The notes: generated from the sequence alone by a model not told the origin. 64,000 nucleotides of DNA from Streptomyces sp. ACA25 (GCF_028200735.1 NZ_JAQKPV010000005.1:124001-188000); one strand, 5' to 3'. Shown: positions 17,658 to 28,719, counted from the first letter of the stretch. Translations and numbers: made by a program.

Positions 17658-19052
17658 GTGACTCTTCGCCTGTACGACACCAGCGCCCGGCAGACCCGTG
17701 ACTTCGTTCCGCTGCGCCCCGGCTGTGTGTCGCTGTACCTGTGCGGCCCTACGGTGCAGGCCGTGCCGCACATCGGGCACGTCCGGTCGGTGGTGAACTT
17801 CGACGTGCTGTGCCGCTGGCTGGCCTACCGGGGCTACGAGGTGACCTACGTCCGCAATGTCACCGACATCGACGACAAGATCATCACCAAGGGTGCTGAG
17901 CAGGGCCGGCCCTGGTGGGCGATCGGGTACGAGAACGAGCGGGCCTTCAACGACGCCTACGAGGCGCTCGGCTGCCTGCGCCCCACCTACGAGCCCCGGG
18001 CGACCGGCCATGTGCCGGAGATGACCGCGATGATGCACGAGCTCATCGAGCGGGGGCACGCCTACGCGGCCGAGGGCAACGTCTACTTCGACGTACGCTC
18101 CCACCCCGGCTACCTGGAGCTGTCCCGCCAGGACCTGGACCACCTGCTGCAGCCCGCGGGCGACGGGGAGAGCGGCAAGCGCGACCCGCGCGACTTCGCC
18201 CTGTGGAAGGCGGCCAAGTCCGGCGAGCCGTCCTGGGACACCCCGTGGGGGCCCGGCCGGCCGGGGTGGCACCTCGAGTGCTCCGCGATGGCGCACAAGT
18301 ACCTGGGCCGGGCCTTCGACATCCACGGCGGCGGACTCGACCTGGTCTTCCCGCACCACGAGAACGAGATCGCCCAGTCGCGGGCCTTCGGCGACGACTT
18401 CGCCGCCTACTGGATGCACAACGCCTGGGTCACCCTCAGCGGCGAGAAGATGAGCAAGTCGCTGGGCAACTCGGTGCTGGTCACCGAGATGGCCAAGCGC
18501 TGGCGCCCGCTCGTCCTCCGGTACTACCTGGGCACCCCGCACTACCGCTCGATGATCGAGTACAGCGAGGAGGCGATGGCCGAGGCCGACGCCGCCTTCG
18601 GCCGGATCGAGGGCTTCCTCCAGCGTGCGGCGGAGAGCTGCGGACCGGTGGCACCGGCCGACGGAGTGCCGGACGATTTCGCCGCGGCGATGGACGAGGA
18701 CCTGGGGGTGCCGCAGGCGCTGGCCGCCGTGCACACCAGCGTCCGCCAGGGCAACACCGCTCTCGCCGCCGGTGACAAGGAGTCGGTGGCGGCCCTGGCC
18801 GGCCAGGTGCGGGCGATGCTCTCCGTCCTCGGGATGGACCCCCTCGACGAGCGCTGGACGGCCGGCCCGGGACAGCAGCGCGACGAGTGGCACGGCGTGG
18901 TGGACTCGCTCGTCCGGCTCGTGCTCGCGCAGCGTCAGGCCGCCCGGGAACGCAAGGACTACGGAACCGCCGACGCCATCCGGGACGAGCTCCAGGCCAC
19001 CGGGCTGGTCATCGAGGACACCCCGCAGGGCCCCCGGTGGGAGCTCCGCTGA
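17658..19052 (+). CDS. cysS: Cysteinyl-tRNA synthetase
   Basis: The 464-residue class I synthetase charges tRNA-Cys. It has the zinc-binding CGPTV, the HIGH-type motif [10 protein letters not shown] near residue 38, [10 protein letters not shown] (zinc/Cys recognition), HHENEIAQS and the KMSKS loop [11 protein letters not shown] near residue 268, with an anticodon-binding helical C-terminus ([21 protein letters not shown]). The GTG start at 17658 gives the normal length. It may be cotranscribed with rlmB 137 bases downstream, as in many actinobacteria. Confidence 0.97.
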   Translation: MTLRLYDTSARQTRDFVPLRPGCVSLYLCGPTVQAVPHIGHVRSVVNFDVLCRWLAYRGYEVTYVRNVTDIDDKIITKGAEQGRPWWAIGYENERAFNDAYEALGCLRPTYEPRATGHVPEMTAMMHELIERGHAYAAEGNVYFDVRSHPGYLELSRQDLDHLLQPAGDGESGKRDPRDFALWKAAKSGEPSWDTPWGPGRPGWHLECSAMAHKYLGRAFDIHGGGLDLVFPHHENEIAQSRAFGDDFAAYWMHNAWVTLSGEKMSKSLGNSVLVTEMAKRWRPLVLRYYLGTPHYRSMIEYSEEAMAEADAAFGRIEGFLQRAAESCGPVAPADGVPDDFAAAMDEDLGVPQALAAVHTSVRQGNTALAAGDKESVAALAGQVRAMLSVLGMDPLDERWTAGPGQQRDEWHGVVDSLVRLVLAQRQAARERKDYGTADAIRDELQATGLVIEDTPQGPRWELR

Positions 19053-19189
19053 CCGGCCCGGCCCTCACAACTACAGATCACCGAGCGAGCGGATACCCCC
19101 TGGGGCCCGGCGCGGCCCGCCCTCGTGGCGGAGAGCGCCGCAGCTTCCCCGCCGCTCGCCACGCACCGCTCAGAGAAACCAGGTAAGTC

Positions 19190-20143
19190 ATGGCAGGGAA
19201 CAGCCAGCGCCGGAATCGCCGCACGTCCAACAAGAAGGGTGCGCAGATCGGCAGCGGTGGCAAGCGCCGCCGCGGTCTGGAGGGCAAGGGCCCGACACCG
19301 CCGGCCGAGATGCGCCCCGGGCACGCCAAGCAGCGCGCCGCGCAGGCCAAGGCACGCAAGGCGGTCGGCCGTCCGGCGCCGCGCCGCGGCGGGGCCCGGT
19401 CCACGTCCGAACTGGTCGTCGGCCGCAACTCGGTCGTCGAGGCACTGCGGGAAGGCGTGCCGGCCAACGCCCTGTACGTCCAGCAGTTCATCGACAGCGA
19501 CGAGCGGGTCAAGGAGGCTCTGCAGATCGCCGGTGAGCGCGGCGGTATCCGCCTCGTCGAAGGTCCCCGTCCCGAACTGGACCGGATGACCAACGGGCTG
19601 AACCACCAGGGCCTGGTGCTCCAGATCCCGCCGTACGACTACGCGCACCCGGAGGACCTCCCGGCCGCCGCCTTCGACCAGGGCGAGCAGCCGCTGATCG
19701 TCGCCCTGGACGGCGTGACGGACCCGCGCAACCTCGGTGCCGTCATCCGGTCCGTCGCGGCTTTCGGCGGCCACGGCGTGGTCGTCCCGGAGCGCCGCGC
19801 GGCCGGCATCACCGCCTCCGCGTGGAAGACCTCCGCGGGCGCCGCGGCCCGTACCCCGGTCGCCCGGGCCACCAACCTGACCCGTGCCCTGGAGGCTTAC
19901 CGGAAGGCCGGACTGCAGATCGTCGGGCTGGCCGCGGACGGTGAGGCCGAGCTCCATGAAGTGGGAGTGCTGGACGGGCCGGTCGTGATCGTCGTCGGCA
20001 GTGAGGGCAAGGGTCTCTCCCGGCTGGTCAGCGAGAAGTGCGATGTGCGTGCCCGGATTCCGATGCCCGGCGGCTCCGAGTCGCTGAACGCGGGGGTCGC
20101 GGCGGGCGTGGTGCTGTACGAGGCATCCAGGCGTCGCGCGTAG
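19190..20143 (+). CDS. rlmB: 23S rRNA (guanosine-2251-2'-O)-methyltransferase RlmB (SpoU/TrmH family)
   Basis: The 317-residue protein opens with a basic, disordered, actinobacterial-type extension of about 75 residues ([20 protein letters not shown]). A substrate-binding domain follows ([20 protein letters not shown]), then the SPOUT knot with [54 protein letters not shown] and [18 protein letters not shown]. It methylates G2251 in the P-loop of 23S rRNA. Head-to-tail after cysS. Confidence 0.95.
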   Translation: MAGNSQRRNRRTSNKKGAQIGSGGKRRRGLEGKGPTPPAEMRPGHAKQRAAQAKARKAVGRPAPRRGGARSTSELVVGRNSVVEALREGVPANALYVQQFIDSDERVKEALQIAGERGGIRLVEGPRPELDRMTNGLNHQGLVLQIPPYDYAHPEDLPAAAFDQGEQPLIVALDGVTDPRNLGAVIRSVAAFGGHGVVVPERRAAGITASAWKTSAGAAARTPVARATNLTRALEAYRKAGLQIVGLAADGEAELHEVGVLDGPVVIVVGSEGKGLSRLVSEKCDVRARIPMPGGSESLNAGVAAGVVLYEASRRRA

Positions 20144-20230
20144 CCGATTCGTTATCCGGCGGAGCGCAACGATTCGGGGGGTTCGTGACTCTTACAGAGG
20201 AACGGCCCACTACCCCTGGGGAGATCGCGG

Positions 20231-21319
20231 ATGCGCTCCGTGCAGATACGCAGGACTCTCGCCGCGGTACTCGCGGCAGGTCTGCTGCTGACCGCTTGCG
20301 GCTCGAGCAGCGACGGAGCGGAATCGGCTCCGGTCGCCAGCGAGAGATCCGCGGAGCCGGCCGTTGACGAGACCGAGCCCGAGGAGGAGCCGGACGACGA
20401 GGAGGAACCGGAGGAGGAGCCGGCCGAGGAGATCGTCCTCCAGGCCGGCGACGACTCCGAGCAGGTCCGGGAGTTGCAGGCCCGGCTCGGCCAGGTGAAC
20501 CACTTCGCCGCCAAGCCGACCGGCTACTACGGGGAGGTCACCACCGGGGCGGTGGCGGCCTACCAGGAGTCGGAGGGCGAGCTGGAGGTGTCCGGCATCG
20601 TCTACGCCTCCACCTGGGAGCTGCTCAAGTCCCGTACCAGCACGCCCACCCAGGACCAGCTGCACCCCAAGCAGCAGGTCATGGGCTACGGCGACGACTC
20701 CGAGCAGGTCCGGGAGCTGCAGGCCCGGCTCGGCCAGCTGGATCACTTCGGTGACAACCCCACGGGCTACTACGGCAACGTCACCAAGTCCGCGGTGGAG
20801 CGTTACCAGCGGGCGGCCGGTCTCGAGGTCTCCGGGACGGTGTACGACGACACCTGGACGAAGCTCAAGGGTGCGACCCGCACGCCGACACGGGACGAGA
20901 AGTTCGTGCCGGTCGAGGTGCCCGAAGTGGAGAAGGCCACGCCCGAGGGCCTGGACAAGCGCTGCATGACCGGGCGGGCGCTGTGCATCTCCAAGAGCAC
21001 CAACACGCTGTCCTGGGTGATCGACGGCACAGTGCAGTCCACCATGGACGTGCGCTTCGGCACCGAGGAGTATCCGACCCGGGAGGGTCAGTTCTCGGTG
21101 TACTGGAAGTCCCGGGACCATCACTCGACGATCTACGACTCGCCGATGCCGTTCGCGCTGTTCTTCGACGGCGGCCAAGCCGTGCACTACTCGGAGAACT
21201 TCGCGGCCAACGGCTACAGCGGTGGCTCCTACGGCTGCGTCAACGTCCGGGACCGGGCGGCGATCGAAAACCTCTTCGACGCGGTCCGCGAGGGTGACAA
21301 GGTCGTCGTCCACTGGTGA
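20231..21319 (+). CDS. Lipoprotein L,D-transpeptidase with two peptidoglycan-binding domains
   Basis: The 362-residue protein has a lipoprotein signal (lipobox LTAC, Cys near residue 21), an acidic linker of about 35 residues, then two near-identical tandem peptidoglycan-binding type-1 repeats. Each repeat contains DSEQVRELQARLGQ and PTGYYG; they span about residues 73-140 and 152-218. The C-terminal YkuD domain has the conserved His (VHYSENFAANGYSG) and catalytic Cys in GGSYGCVNVRD; the motif has Tyr where SHGC is commonest. It would form 3-3 peptide cross-links in the wall. Confidence 0.92.
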   Translation: MRSVQIRRTLAAVLAAGLLLTACGSSSDGAESAPVASERSAEPAVDETEPEEEPDDEEEPEEEPAEEIVLQAGDDSEQVRELQARLGQVNHFAAKPTGYYGEVTTGAVAAYQESEGELEVSGIVYASTWELLKSRTSTPTQDQLHPKQQVMGYGDDSEQVRELQARLGQLDHFGDNPTGYYGNVTKSAVERYQRAAGLEVSGTVYDDTWTKLKGATRTPTRDEKFVPVEVPEVEKATPEGLDKRCMTGRALCISKSTNTLSWVIDGTVQSTMDVRFGTEEYPTREGQFSVYWKSRDHHSTIYDSPMPFALFFDGGQAVHYSENFAANGYSGGSYGCVNVRDRAAIENLFDAVREGDKVVVHW

Positions 21320-21354
21320 TCCCGGTCCGACCCGGCCGTCGGTGACGGCTGTCC

Positions 21355-21386
21355 GGTGCCGCTCCTTCGCTGGAAGGGGCGGCACC
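21355..21386 (+). terminator. Terminator after the L,D-transpeptidase gene
   Basis: GGTGCCGCTCCTTC and GAAGGGGCGGCACC pair over 14 bp (one G-T) around a 4-base GCTG loop, 35 bases after the stop. Confidence 0.8.
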
Positions 21387-21535
21387 GCTCGTTGTTGTCC
21401 CGTGCCCTGCCGCCCTGCCGCCCGACACGGTTCCGAAGGCCTGCCGGCGGGCCCGCCCGGGCGGATTGACGGGTCGCGGACAGATTTGTCGGGGAGAGGC
21501 AGTGTCCTCCGCCGCCGTCACTCGGTTAGAGGAGT

Positions 21536-23263
21536 GTGGACACACGAACACCCCGCGCCACCCCTGGAGGGACCCCGCGTGGATTCTCCGATGACGAGAC
21601 GGTGCTCAGTACGGTAAAGGTGCCCTGCGATCCCGCTCAGGTCATCGTCAACCACGTCAGCTTCCGCGTGCAGTTCGCCACCCCGCCCCCGGTGAGCCGC
21701 CTCGTCATGGAGCGGACCCCGCTCCGTACCCCCACCGCGGTGCTGCCGCGCGTCCCGGCCATGGCGGGCGGCGCCGCGCCCCCGGCCGTGGTGCCGCGGC
21801 GCCGAAGGCCGGTGGTGTGGAGCGGCCGGGCCGCCCCCGGGGACGCCGCGGCGACGGCGCTGCTGCGGGCCGTGCAGGCCGCGGCCCTGCCCGCCGATGA
21901 CCCGGACGCCACCACTACACAGCTGCTGCCGCGGGGCGGGGCGGCCCTCGCCGTACCGGCCGGCGGGGCGCGGCGGGAGCCGGAGTCCTCGGAGACGACC
22001 CAGGTGCTCCGCGTGCCGGGAGGCGCAGGGCTGCTCCCGCCCGCTCCTGCCTCCGGTGGCGGCCTGGCCGGTCCCGGTGTCCACCGCGGCGATCACCCGG
22101 ACCATGGCCTCCACGACGACCACGACGACTGGCCCGGCACGGAGGACGACACCCGCGAGGACCTGGAAACCGGATATGACGACGGGCGGGCGGAGGAGGT
22201 CCGCCGGCCGGACGGCCGGCACGCCTACTACCCCGGCCGCGGGCTGAACCTCGGCATCGTCCTGCTGCCGCTGCGCATCCTGCTGGGCACCATGTCCCTC
22301 TACGCCGGCATGGGCAAGCTGACCGACCCCGTCTACTTCGACGGCGGCGAGCGCGGCTCGATGGTCACCTGGCTCTCCTCGCTCGAGCCGTGGGCCCCGG
22401 CTGCCCCGCTGCACGACTGGGCGCTCTCCCATCCGGTCGGCGCAGGCCTGACCGTCGCCTTCGTCCAGATCATCGTCGGCGTCCTGACGATCTGCGGACT
22501 GTGGCAGCGCTTCGGCGCGGCTCTCGGCGCGCTGCTGTCCCTGGCTCTGCTGATGACGGTGAGCGGGCAGGGACCGGCGTACGACATGCCGGACCTCATC
22601 CTGCTGGCCGCGTGGAGCCCGCTCATCATCGCCGGAGCCCCCGCGTACTCGCTGGACGCCCGGCTGGCGAGCGAGGCGTGGCGCACTCTCGGCCCGAGGG
22701 CCCCACTGGCCGGTCTGCGCCGCCGGGTTCTGCGCCGCGGCCTGGTGCTGGCGACGGTGCTGGTGGGCCTGGCCCTGCTGATCGGATCCGTGCTGGGCGG
22801 CGCGGTGCGGTCCGCCTACTACCCCAGCAGCACCCGCCCCGGCGAGCTGCCGCGCAACAGCCTGCCCGGCGAACTGCTGCCCGACAGCGCCGACGAGGAA
22901 GCCGACGAGGCGACGGCCCCCACCGTGGGTCCGGACGGTGAGGACGCTCCTGCGGAGGAGACCGCGGCACCTTCCGCGGAGGAGCGTGGTGCGGCGGAGG
23001 GGCGGGAGTCCGCCGGGGCGACGGAGGGTCCGACGGAGCGTGCGCCCGAGCCCGAGCAGACCGTGCAGGTCCCGCAGCAGCAGCCCGCACTCCCACCGGA
23101 GCGCTCGGCGCCCCCCGCTCCGCCCCCTCCGGGCACCGGAGGCGGCAGTCCGGGTGGAGCGGCAGGGGGCGAGGAGTCCGCGACCGTCGACGACGGTCCG
23201 GCAGAGGACGGAAGCGGGGGTGACAGCGGCAGCCGTAACCCGATCGGGGGGCTGCTGGGTTAG
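21536..23263 (+). CDS. DoxX-family membrane protein with long disordered flanks
   Basis: The 575-residue product has a variable N-terminal 230 residues rich in Ala, Pro, Thr and Asp/His (including an HDDHDD-like stretch). A DoxX-type membrane core follows at about 235-425 (LLPLRILLGTMSLYAGMGKL, then the DPVYF loop, VQIIVGVLTICGLW, MPDLILLAAWSPLI), and a C-terminal segment of about 140 residues is rich in Glu, Pro, Gly and Ser. DoxX proteins are thiosulfate or quinol oxidase-associated membrane subunits or redox-stress proteins; the precise role here is unknown. The GTG start at 21536 is uncertain because the ribosome-binding site lies very close; a GTG near 21602 is an alternative. Confidence 0.8.
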   Translation: MDTRTPRATPGGTPRGFSDDETVLSTVKVPCDPAQVIVNHVSFRVQFATPPPVSRLVMERTPLRTPTAVLPRVPAMAGGAAPPAVVPRRRRPVVWSGRAAPGDAAATALLRAVQAAALPADDPDATTTQLLPRGGAALAVPAGGARREPESSETTQVLRVPGGAGLLPPAPASGGGLAGPGVHRGDHPDHGLHDDHDDWPGTEDDTREDLETGYDDGRAEEVRRPDGRHAYYPGRGLNLGIVLLPLRILLGTMSLYAGMGKLTDPVYFDGGERGSMVTWLSSLEPWAPAAPLHDWALSHPVGAGLTVAFVQIIVGVLTICGLWQRFGAALGALLSLALLMTVSGQGPAYDMPDLILLAAWSPLIIAGAPAYSLDARLASEAWRTLGPRAPLAGLRRRVLRRGLVLATVLVGLALLIGSVLGGAVRSAYYPSSTRPGELPRNSLPGELLPDSADEEADEATAPTVGPDGEDAPAEETAAPSAEERGAAEGRESAGATEGPTERAPEPEQTVQVPQQQPALPPERSAPPAPPPPGTGGGSPGGAAGGEESATVDDGPAEDGSGGDSGSRNPIGGLLG

Positions 23264-23324
23264 GCGGGGTACTCGGAGCGTGAGACGTGTCGGGCACCCG
23301 CCGGCCCCGCCGGGCGCCCCGCCC

Positions 23325-23370
23325 GACAGCACCGCGGCCCACGCGAGAACGCGTGGGCCGCGGTGCTGTC
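23325..23370. terminator. Bidirectional terminator between DoxX and nucleotidyltransferase genes
   Basis: A perfect 21-bp inverted repeat (left arm begins GACAGCACCGCGGCCCACG) around an AGAA tetraloop lies between two convergent genes. It is one of the strongest hairpins in the window. Confidence 0.9.
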
Positions 23371-23441
23371 CGCTGTGCCGTGCTGCCCGGTGGTCCGGCC
23401 GCTGCTTTCCCGCGGCTGCCATTCGCGGCGCCGGTTCCGGG

Positions 23442-24167
23442 TCAGTCCTTCGGGTGGGTGTCCAGCTCCTTGGCGGCCTCGGTCAGGTCCTTGACGGTGT
23501 CGATCGCGCGCCAGAAGGCCCCTTGCGGCAACGGGAAGCCGGCCAGGCGCCGTTCCCGGGCGAGCCGGGGGAATGTGGTGCGCTCGTGGTCTCCGCGAGG
23601 CGGCAGAAGCTCGGTGAACTCCGGCGTGAAGACGTAGATCCCGGCGTTGATCAGATACGGCGAGGGGGGTGCCTCGATGAAGTCCAGGACCTGCCCGAAC
23701 TCGTTGGTCTCGACGGCTCCCCAGGGAATCCGGGGACGGGCCAGCGCGATCGTGGCGGTGGCGTCCCGTTCGGCATGGAAGTCGGCCATCTCGCGCAGTG
23801 AGAAGCGGGTCCAGATGTCCCCGTTGGTGGCGAACCACGCTTCCTCGGGGCGGGGCAGCGCGGCGGCGGCGAACTTCAGTCCGCCGCCCCGGCCGAGAGG
23901 CTCCGTCTCCACCACGGTCCGCACGCGCAGCGGCAGTTCCGCTGCGGCGAGCCAGTCCTGCAGGACTTCGGCGAGGTGGCCGCAGGAGATCACGGCATCC
24001 GTGACGCCCTCCGAGGCCAGCCAGGCCAGCTGGTGGCCGATGATCGGCGTCCCGGTGCCGGGGATTTCGACCATCGGCTTGGGCCGGTCGTCGGTGTACG
24101 GGCGGAGGCGGGAACCCTGGCCGCCGGCCAGAACCACGGCCTGCGTGGGCTGCGGGACATCAGTCAT
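23442..24167 (-). CDS. Sugar-phosphate nucleotidyltransferase (NDP-sugar pyrophosphorylase family)
   Basis: The 241-residue protein has the nucleotidyl-transferase motif AVVLAGGQGSRLRPYTDDRPKPM near residues 10-32 (GxGxRLxPxTxxxPKPM), the WFATNGDIW metal-binding segment and GGGLKFAAAALP. It matches GlmU/ManC/RmlA-type enzymes without an added C-terminal acyltransferase domain. It joins a nucleotide to a sugar phosphate; the sugar (glucose, mannose or another) cannot be told. Only 18 bases separate it from the upstream minus-strand gene, so they may be cotranscribed. Confidence 0.88.
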   Translation of the reverse strand: MTDVPQPTQAVVLAGGQGSRLRPYTDDRPKPMVEIPGTGTPIIGHQLAWLASEGVTDAVISCGHLAEVLQDWLAAAELPLRVRTVVETEPLGRGGGLKFAAAALPRPEEAWFATNGDIWTRFSLREMADFHAERDATATIALARPRIPWGAVETNEFGQVLDFIEAPPSPYLINAGIYVFTPEFTELLPPRGDHERTTFPRLARERRLAGFPLPQGAFWRAIDTVKDLTEAAKELDTHPKD

Positions 24168-24185
24168 GTCCGCAGCGTACGTGGG

Positions 24186-24602
24186 TCAGGGGGACTCGGC
24201 GACGCCGGTTGCGAACGAGGTGTCACACACCGGGCGAGCGTGTTCCTGGGCCCGCTCCGCACTGCCGTACTTCGCCACCGTTGCCCGGCCCAGCGATCGG
24301 GCGATCTCCGGGCAGTGGTCGGCGAGCGACGGATCGTGGTGCATGGCCACCTGAAGCGAACTCAGGGCCGCGTCCGGGCCGTCCGTGTGGAGCTCGGCGA
24401 CCAGTTCGTCGTGCAGCACCTCTTCGGGGGCCCGCTGCGCGGCCTGCTCGTCGTGCAGCCGCTCGGCGGTGGCCACCACCTGAGTGCCGGAAGGTGGTGC
24501 GGCCCACGGAACCTGGGCGACGGCAAGTGTCCCGGACAGCACCAGGACCACAGGGATGACGAGGGCGAAGCTTCTGCCGATGCGCTGGACTGCCTGATTC
24601 AC
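24186..24602 (-). CDS. Small secreted protein, unknown function
   Basis: The 138-residue protein begins at a GTG with a GAGGAA ribosome-binding site; an in-frame start 48 bases upstream is less likely. A hydrophobic N-terminal segment (SFALVIPVVLVLSGTLAVAQ) is probably a signal peptide. The mature part is mainly helical, with two Cys (HCPEIARSL and PVCDTSFA) that could form a disulfide. I do not recognise the family. It lies just upstream of the nucleotidyltransferase gene in the same direction. Confidence 0.7.
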   Translation of the reverse strand: MNQAVQRIGRSFALVIPVVLVLSGTLAVAQVPWAAPPSGTQVVATAERLHDEQAAQRAPEEVLHDELVAELHTDGPDAALSSLQVAMHHDPSLADHCPEIARSLGRATVAKYGSAERAQEHARPVCDTSFATGVAESP

Positions 24603-24839
24603 TGGGTGTTCCTCGCGGGATGGTGATCTGGATGGGCTGGACGCCAGCACGATCGTAGCGAAGAGTAGTGGTGGAGAGACTCCTGGTCACTCGCACGAGC
24701 GACAGTGAACGGCGTTTCTGTGTCGTGGTGTTGACGGAGGGGGGTCGAAAACGCCCAGCAGGGGGAGATCGGTTCCGGTCCTGTTGACGAGCGTGGGGGC
24801 GTGGGTGCCGCCACCGGCACCGGCCCCGAAGCACATGGC

Positions 24840-24885
24840 GGCGGGCCGCGCTCCGTCGTCCGGGGACGAGGGGGCGCGGCCCGCC
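24840..24885 (-). terminator. Terminator after msiK
   Basis: GGCGGGCCGCGC and GCGCGGCCCGCC (12 bp, perfect) surround a 22-base loop, just beyond the msiK stop on the minus strand. Confidence 0.7.
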
Positions 24886-24916
24886 GAGTCGTGCGCTGAG
24901 GGCGGTTGCCGAGAGG

Positions 24917-26047
<1,131 letters not shown>

Positions 26048-26419
26048 GCTGCTGCACTCCTTCTACCGGCAGGAACGTGCCGGACGATCCGAGTAGGAAG
26101 GTGGAAGGTCCACAGGTGTGGACGCTCCGTGAACCTAACCCGAAAGCCGTGCTCCTGTCATCAGCCCGCAACAGGGGAAACTGTGCGTGACCGGTGGGTT
26201 TCACGGAGGCGACGAGCCGCCGACCCCCGTGAGCCCGCACCGGAGACCTTCCGCTGCGCCGCGCCCGGGGGCCTCGTGCCGGTATGCCCGCTTGCGGAAG
26301 GGCGGCAGGTAGGTGCCAGAGGAGCGGTCACCCCTCCGGGCCGTTGCAGAAAGCTGCCCTCATGTACGCTGGTTCGGGCCTTCTGGCCGCGCGGGCGCAC
26401 CGTGCGGCAACGGGGCTTC
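26048..26419. other. Intergenic region upstream of msiK and tRNA-Thr, no further feature seen
   Basis: About 370 bases separate the msiK start (minus) from the tRNA. The region must hold the divergent promoters. I see no convincing gene, hairpin or DasR-like TCTAGA core here. Confidence 0.6.
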
Positions 26420-26494
26420 GCCGCCTTAGCTCAGCCTGGTCAGAGCAGCTGTCTTGTAAACAGCAGGTCGTCGGTTCGAATCCGACAGGCGGCT
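26420..26494 (+). tRNA. tRNA-Thr(UGU): tRNA-Thr (anticodon UGU)
   Basis: The 75-base gene folds as a cloverleaf. Acceptor GCCGCCT pairs with AGGCGGC (discriminator T at 26494), the D-arm contains TTAGCTCAG with GGTCAGAGC, the anticodon stem GCTGT/ACAGC closes the loop CTTGTAA with anticodon TGT at 26455-26457, and the T-arm is GTCGG TTCGAAT CCGAC. No CCA is encoded. It reads ACA threonine codons (rare in this genome) by direct pairing. Confidence 0.97.
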
Positions 26495-26608
26495 CTCAGG
26501 AATACCCTCCATGGGGTACCCGTCATCCACGAATGTGCTCGGTTACAGCTTCATCACAGTGCGTTGATGCTGCCGCGTAGGCTGCCACCGTTGCGCCACC
26601 GTGCGCCC

Positions 26609-26971
26609 ATGACGAACCGATACTGCGCCGCCGTGCTCACTACCGGCGCGCTGCTGGTCATGGTGGCAGCCTGCTCCGGCGGGAGCACCCCCCAGGACAC
26701 GGGCTTGCACGTCACCCGGGCCGACTTCGGCGACGAATGGCCCTTCACGGTCGACGTGGGCCTCCTCAGTTGTGAGGAAGTACCCGGCAGCCTGGCGGTC
26801 CTGTTCACCCACGACGGCATCACCTACAGCGTCAACGGGCCCGCCACCATGTGGGCCGCGGAGAACGGCTGGGCCGACAAGAGGCCCATTTGGTCCGACA
26901 GTCCCGAAGACGGAGTGACCAAGATTCCCACCGTCGCCCTCGACCGGTACGCCGAACAGCACTGCGCGTAG
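26609..26971 (+). CDS. DUF2511-type small lipoprotein
   Basis: The 120-residue product has a lipoprotein signal with lipobox MVAAC (Cys near residue 22), and a mature part resembling DUF2511 (VTRADFGDEWPFTVDVGLLSCEE, ITYSVNGPATMWA, C-terminal YAEQHC). The two mature Cys could form a disulfide. A much longer open frame runs in from upstream through the msiK antisense strand and is ignored; the ATG at 26609 fits the signal peptide. Role unknown. Confidence 0.78.
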   Translation: MTNRYCAAVLTTGALLVMVAACSGGSTPQDTGLHVTRADFGDEWPFTVDVGLLSCEEVPGSLAVLFTHDGITYSVNGPATMWAAENGWADKRPIWSDSPEDGVTKIPTVALDRYAEQHCA

Positions 26972-27040
26972 CTCCGGTGCTTTCGCTGTCCCTGCCTGAG
27001 GGCCGCTTGGTGTGTCTCCTCGTCTCAACGTCGGCTGAGG

Positions 27041-27907
27041 TCACAACGACGGATCCGGCACATGGTCGCCTCCCAGGAAAGCCGTGCTGGTCGTGACGAA
27101 CCGGTCCGCGTCGTCGAGCCATGGGAAGTGTCCGGCCCTCGGCTGTACGACCAGCTCGGCGTGCGGAAACAGTTCAGCGAACTCAGCCACCGCGCGAGGA
27201 GGAGCTGCCGGATCGGCATCTCCTGCGATCAGCAGGACTGGGGACGCGAACTGTGCGAGTGCTGCCCGAGTGGCGCCCGGGTCGAAGGCGCCATCGGCGG
27301 TGAAGGCCGTCGCGGCCTCCGTATTCTTCTGCTTGTCCCCATCGGCCCGGTGGGCTCGGGCCGCCTCGTCCCAGCGGCCGTAGTGAAACGGTGCGATTGC
27401 CCGCCAGGAGTCTGGCGTTGCCTTTCCCGCGACGATCGCTTCCAGGGCCGCGAACGCGGCGGGGAACCAGGGTTTGCCCCGGCGGGACCTCGCGGTATCG
27501 AGCCGGTCGTCACCGCTGATGGTCAGGCCGACAGCCATGACACTCGGCGTGATCAGCGCGAGCCTGCTGACGCGTTCGGGATGGCGGCTCGTGTACAGCG
27601 CTGCCAGACTCGCGCCTGCTGAATGCCCGAGCAGGTTCATCCGGTCGAGGCCGAGGTGCTCACGCAGGGCTTCCACGTCGTCGACGAGCCGGTCGCAGCG
27701 GAAGGTGCCGGGGTCCTCCGGCTGTGCAGACTGCCCGGTGCCCCGAAGATCCAGCGTGATCAACTGATGTTGCGCGGACAGCCCGCCGAGGTCGCCGAGA
27801 TAGGCGGCCGCGCGCATCGGCCCTCCGGGCAGACAGACCACGGACGGGCCGTCCCCGGCCAGGTGGTAGGCGAGCTTGGTTCCGTCGTACGACGTGAAGA
27901 ATTCCAT
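27041..27907 (-). CDS. Alpha/beta-fold hydrolase (proline iminopeptidase-like)
   Basis: The 288-residue protein has LPGGPMRAAAYLGDL near residue 25 (the GGPG-like oxyanion region of prolyl-aminopeptidase-type hydrolases), the DLRGTGQSAQPED motif, nucleophile elbow GHSAGASLAAL near residue 96, acid in LLIAGDADPAAPP and the active His in RAGHFPWLDD. The ATG at 27907 (MEFFTSYDGT) is preferred over a start 48 bases upstream because homologues begin at this strand. Substrate unknown. Confidence 0.88.
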   Translation of the reverse strand: MEFFTSYDGTKLAYHLAGDGPSVVCLPGGPMRAAAYLGDLGGLSAQHQLITLDLRGTGQSAQPEDPGTFRCDRLVDDVEALREHLGLDRMNLLGHSAGASLAALYTSRHPERVSRLALITPSVMAVGLTISGDDRLDTARSRRGKPWFPAAFAALEAIVAGKATPDSWRAIAPFHYGRWDEAARAHRADGDKQKNTEAATAFTADGAFDPGATRAALAQFASPVLLIAGDADPAAPPRAVAEFAELFPHAELVVQPRAGHFPWLDDADRFVTTSTAFLGGDHVPDPSL

Positions 27908-28018
27908 GCGGCCCAGTCTGGCTGAACGACAGGCGTCCGCCGGGCGTTCAGCCACCGCCCTGAGCGCCGCCGACAGGCGGTTGTCCCTCCGTGCTCCGCT
28001 CTGGCTCCGGCGTACGGG

Positions 28019-28576
28019 TCACAGGCCGGGGGCGCCCCAGACCGGGAACCAGCGCGTGAGGTCGCTCTCGATGCGGAGGTCGTCCGAGAGCGTGGCCCTG
28101 ATCTGCAGTTCCAGCGCGTTGTCACGCTTCTCCTGCCGGCCGGGAAGGGGCGCGAAGGGGTAGAAGGTGCCGCGCTTGTACAGGTAGACGAGCGCCAGGG
28201 GCTGGGACTCCGCGCCCCGGAAGGTCATCAGGGAGCACAGCAGCTGCGGGCCGAATCCCGCGTCCTTGAGGGTGCTGTTGATGGCGTGCAGGTCAGTGAC
28301 CAGCGCGGCCGGGTCCTCCTCGGGGCGGCGGCAGAGCAGCCAGGTGTAGCCGTACTTGTCCTTGCTGAACTCGACCTCGACGAGTGCCTCGACCTCCTGC
28401 CGCAGCCGGGTGAAGGCGCCGCCCTCGACGCTGGCGAAGCAGACCGAGCCCAGGCCGGCGGGGGTGAACTCGGTGGCCGCCTGCAGGGTCACTGCGGCGG
28501 AGGGCAGCGCGAAGAGCTGGTCGAGGTCGGGGCGGACCGGCTTCGAGCGGCCGAAGATGGCGGACAGGATGCCCAT
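28019..28576 (-). CDS. pspAB: PspA-associated protein PspAB
   Basis: The 185-residue cytoplasmic protein starts MGILSAIFGRSKPVRPDLDQ and contains EFTPAGLGSVCFASVEGGAF, KDKYGYTWLLCRR and QPLALVYLYKRGTFYPFAP, which I recognise as the PspAB family. This family is usually encoded beside htpX, as here (htpX lies immediately upstream, 143 bases away, same strand). It is linked to envelope-stress handling around PspA and HtpX. Exact function is not established. Confidence 0.85.
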   Translation of the reverse strand: MGILSAIFGRSKPVRPDLDQLFALPSAAVTLQAATEFTPAGLGSVCFASVEGGAFTRLRQEVEALVEVEFSKDKYGYTWLLCRRPEEDPAALVTDLHAINSTLKDAGFGPQLLCSLMTFRGAESQPLALVYLYKRGTFYPFAPLPGRQEKRDNALELQIRATLSDDLRIESDLTRWFPVWGAPGL

Positions 28577-28719
28577 GGGGGCGGACTCCTTCTCAGGACG
28601 GCGGACCGGGCCGGGAGCCGGCCGGGACGGAGCAGCGGAGGGACGGAAGGCGTGGTGCCGGGGGAGGACGGGCGTGGTCGGCCGGGAGGAGGGGCCGGCG
28701 CGGCGCTGGGTCGGGCGGG

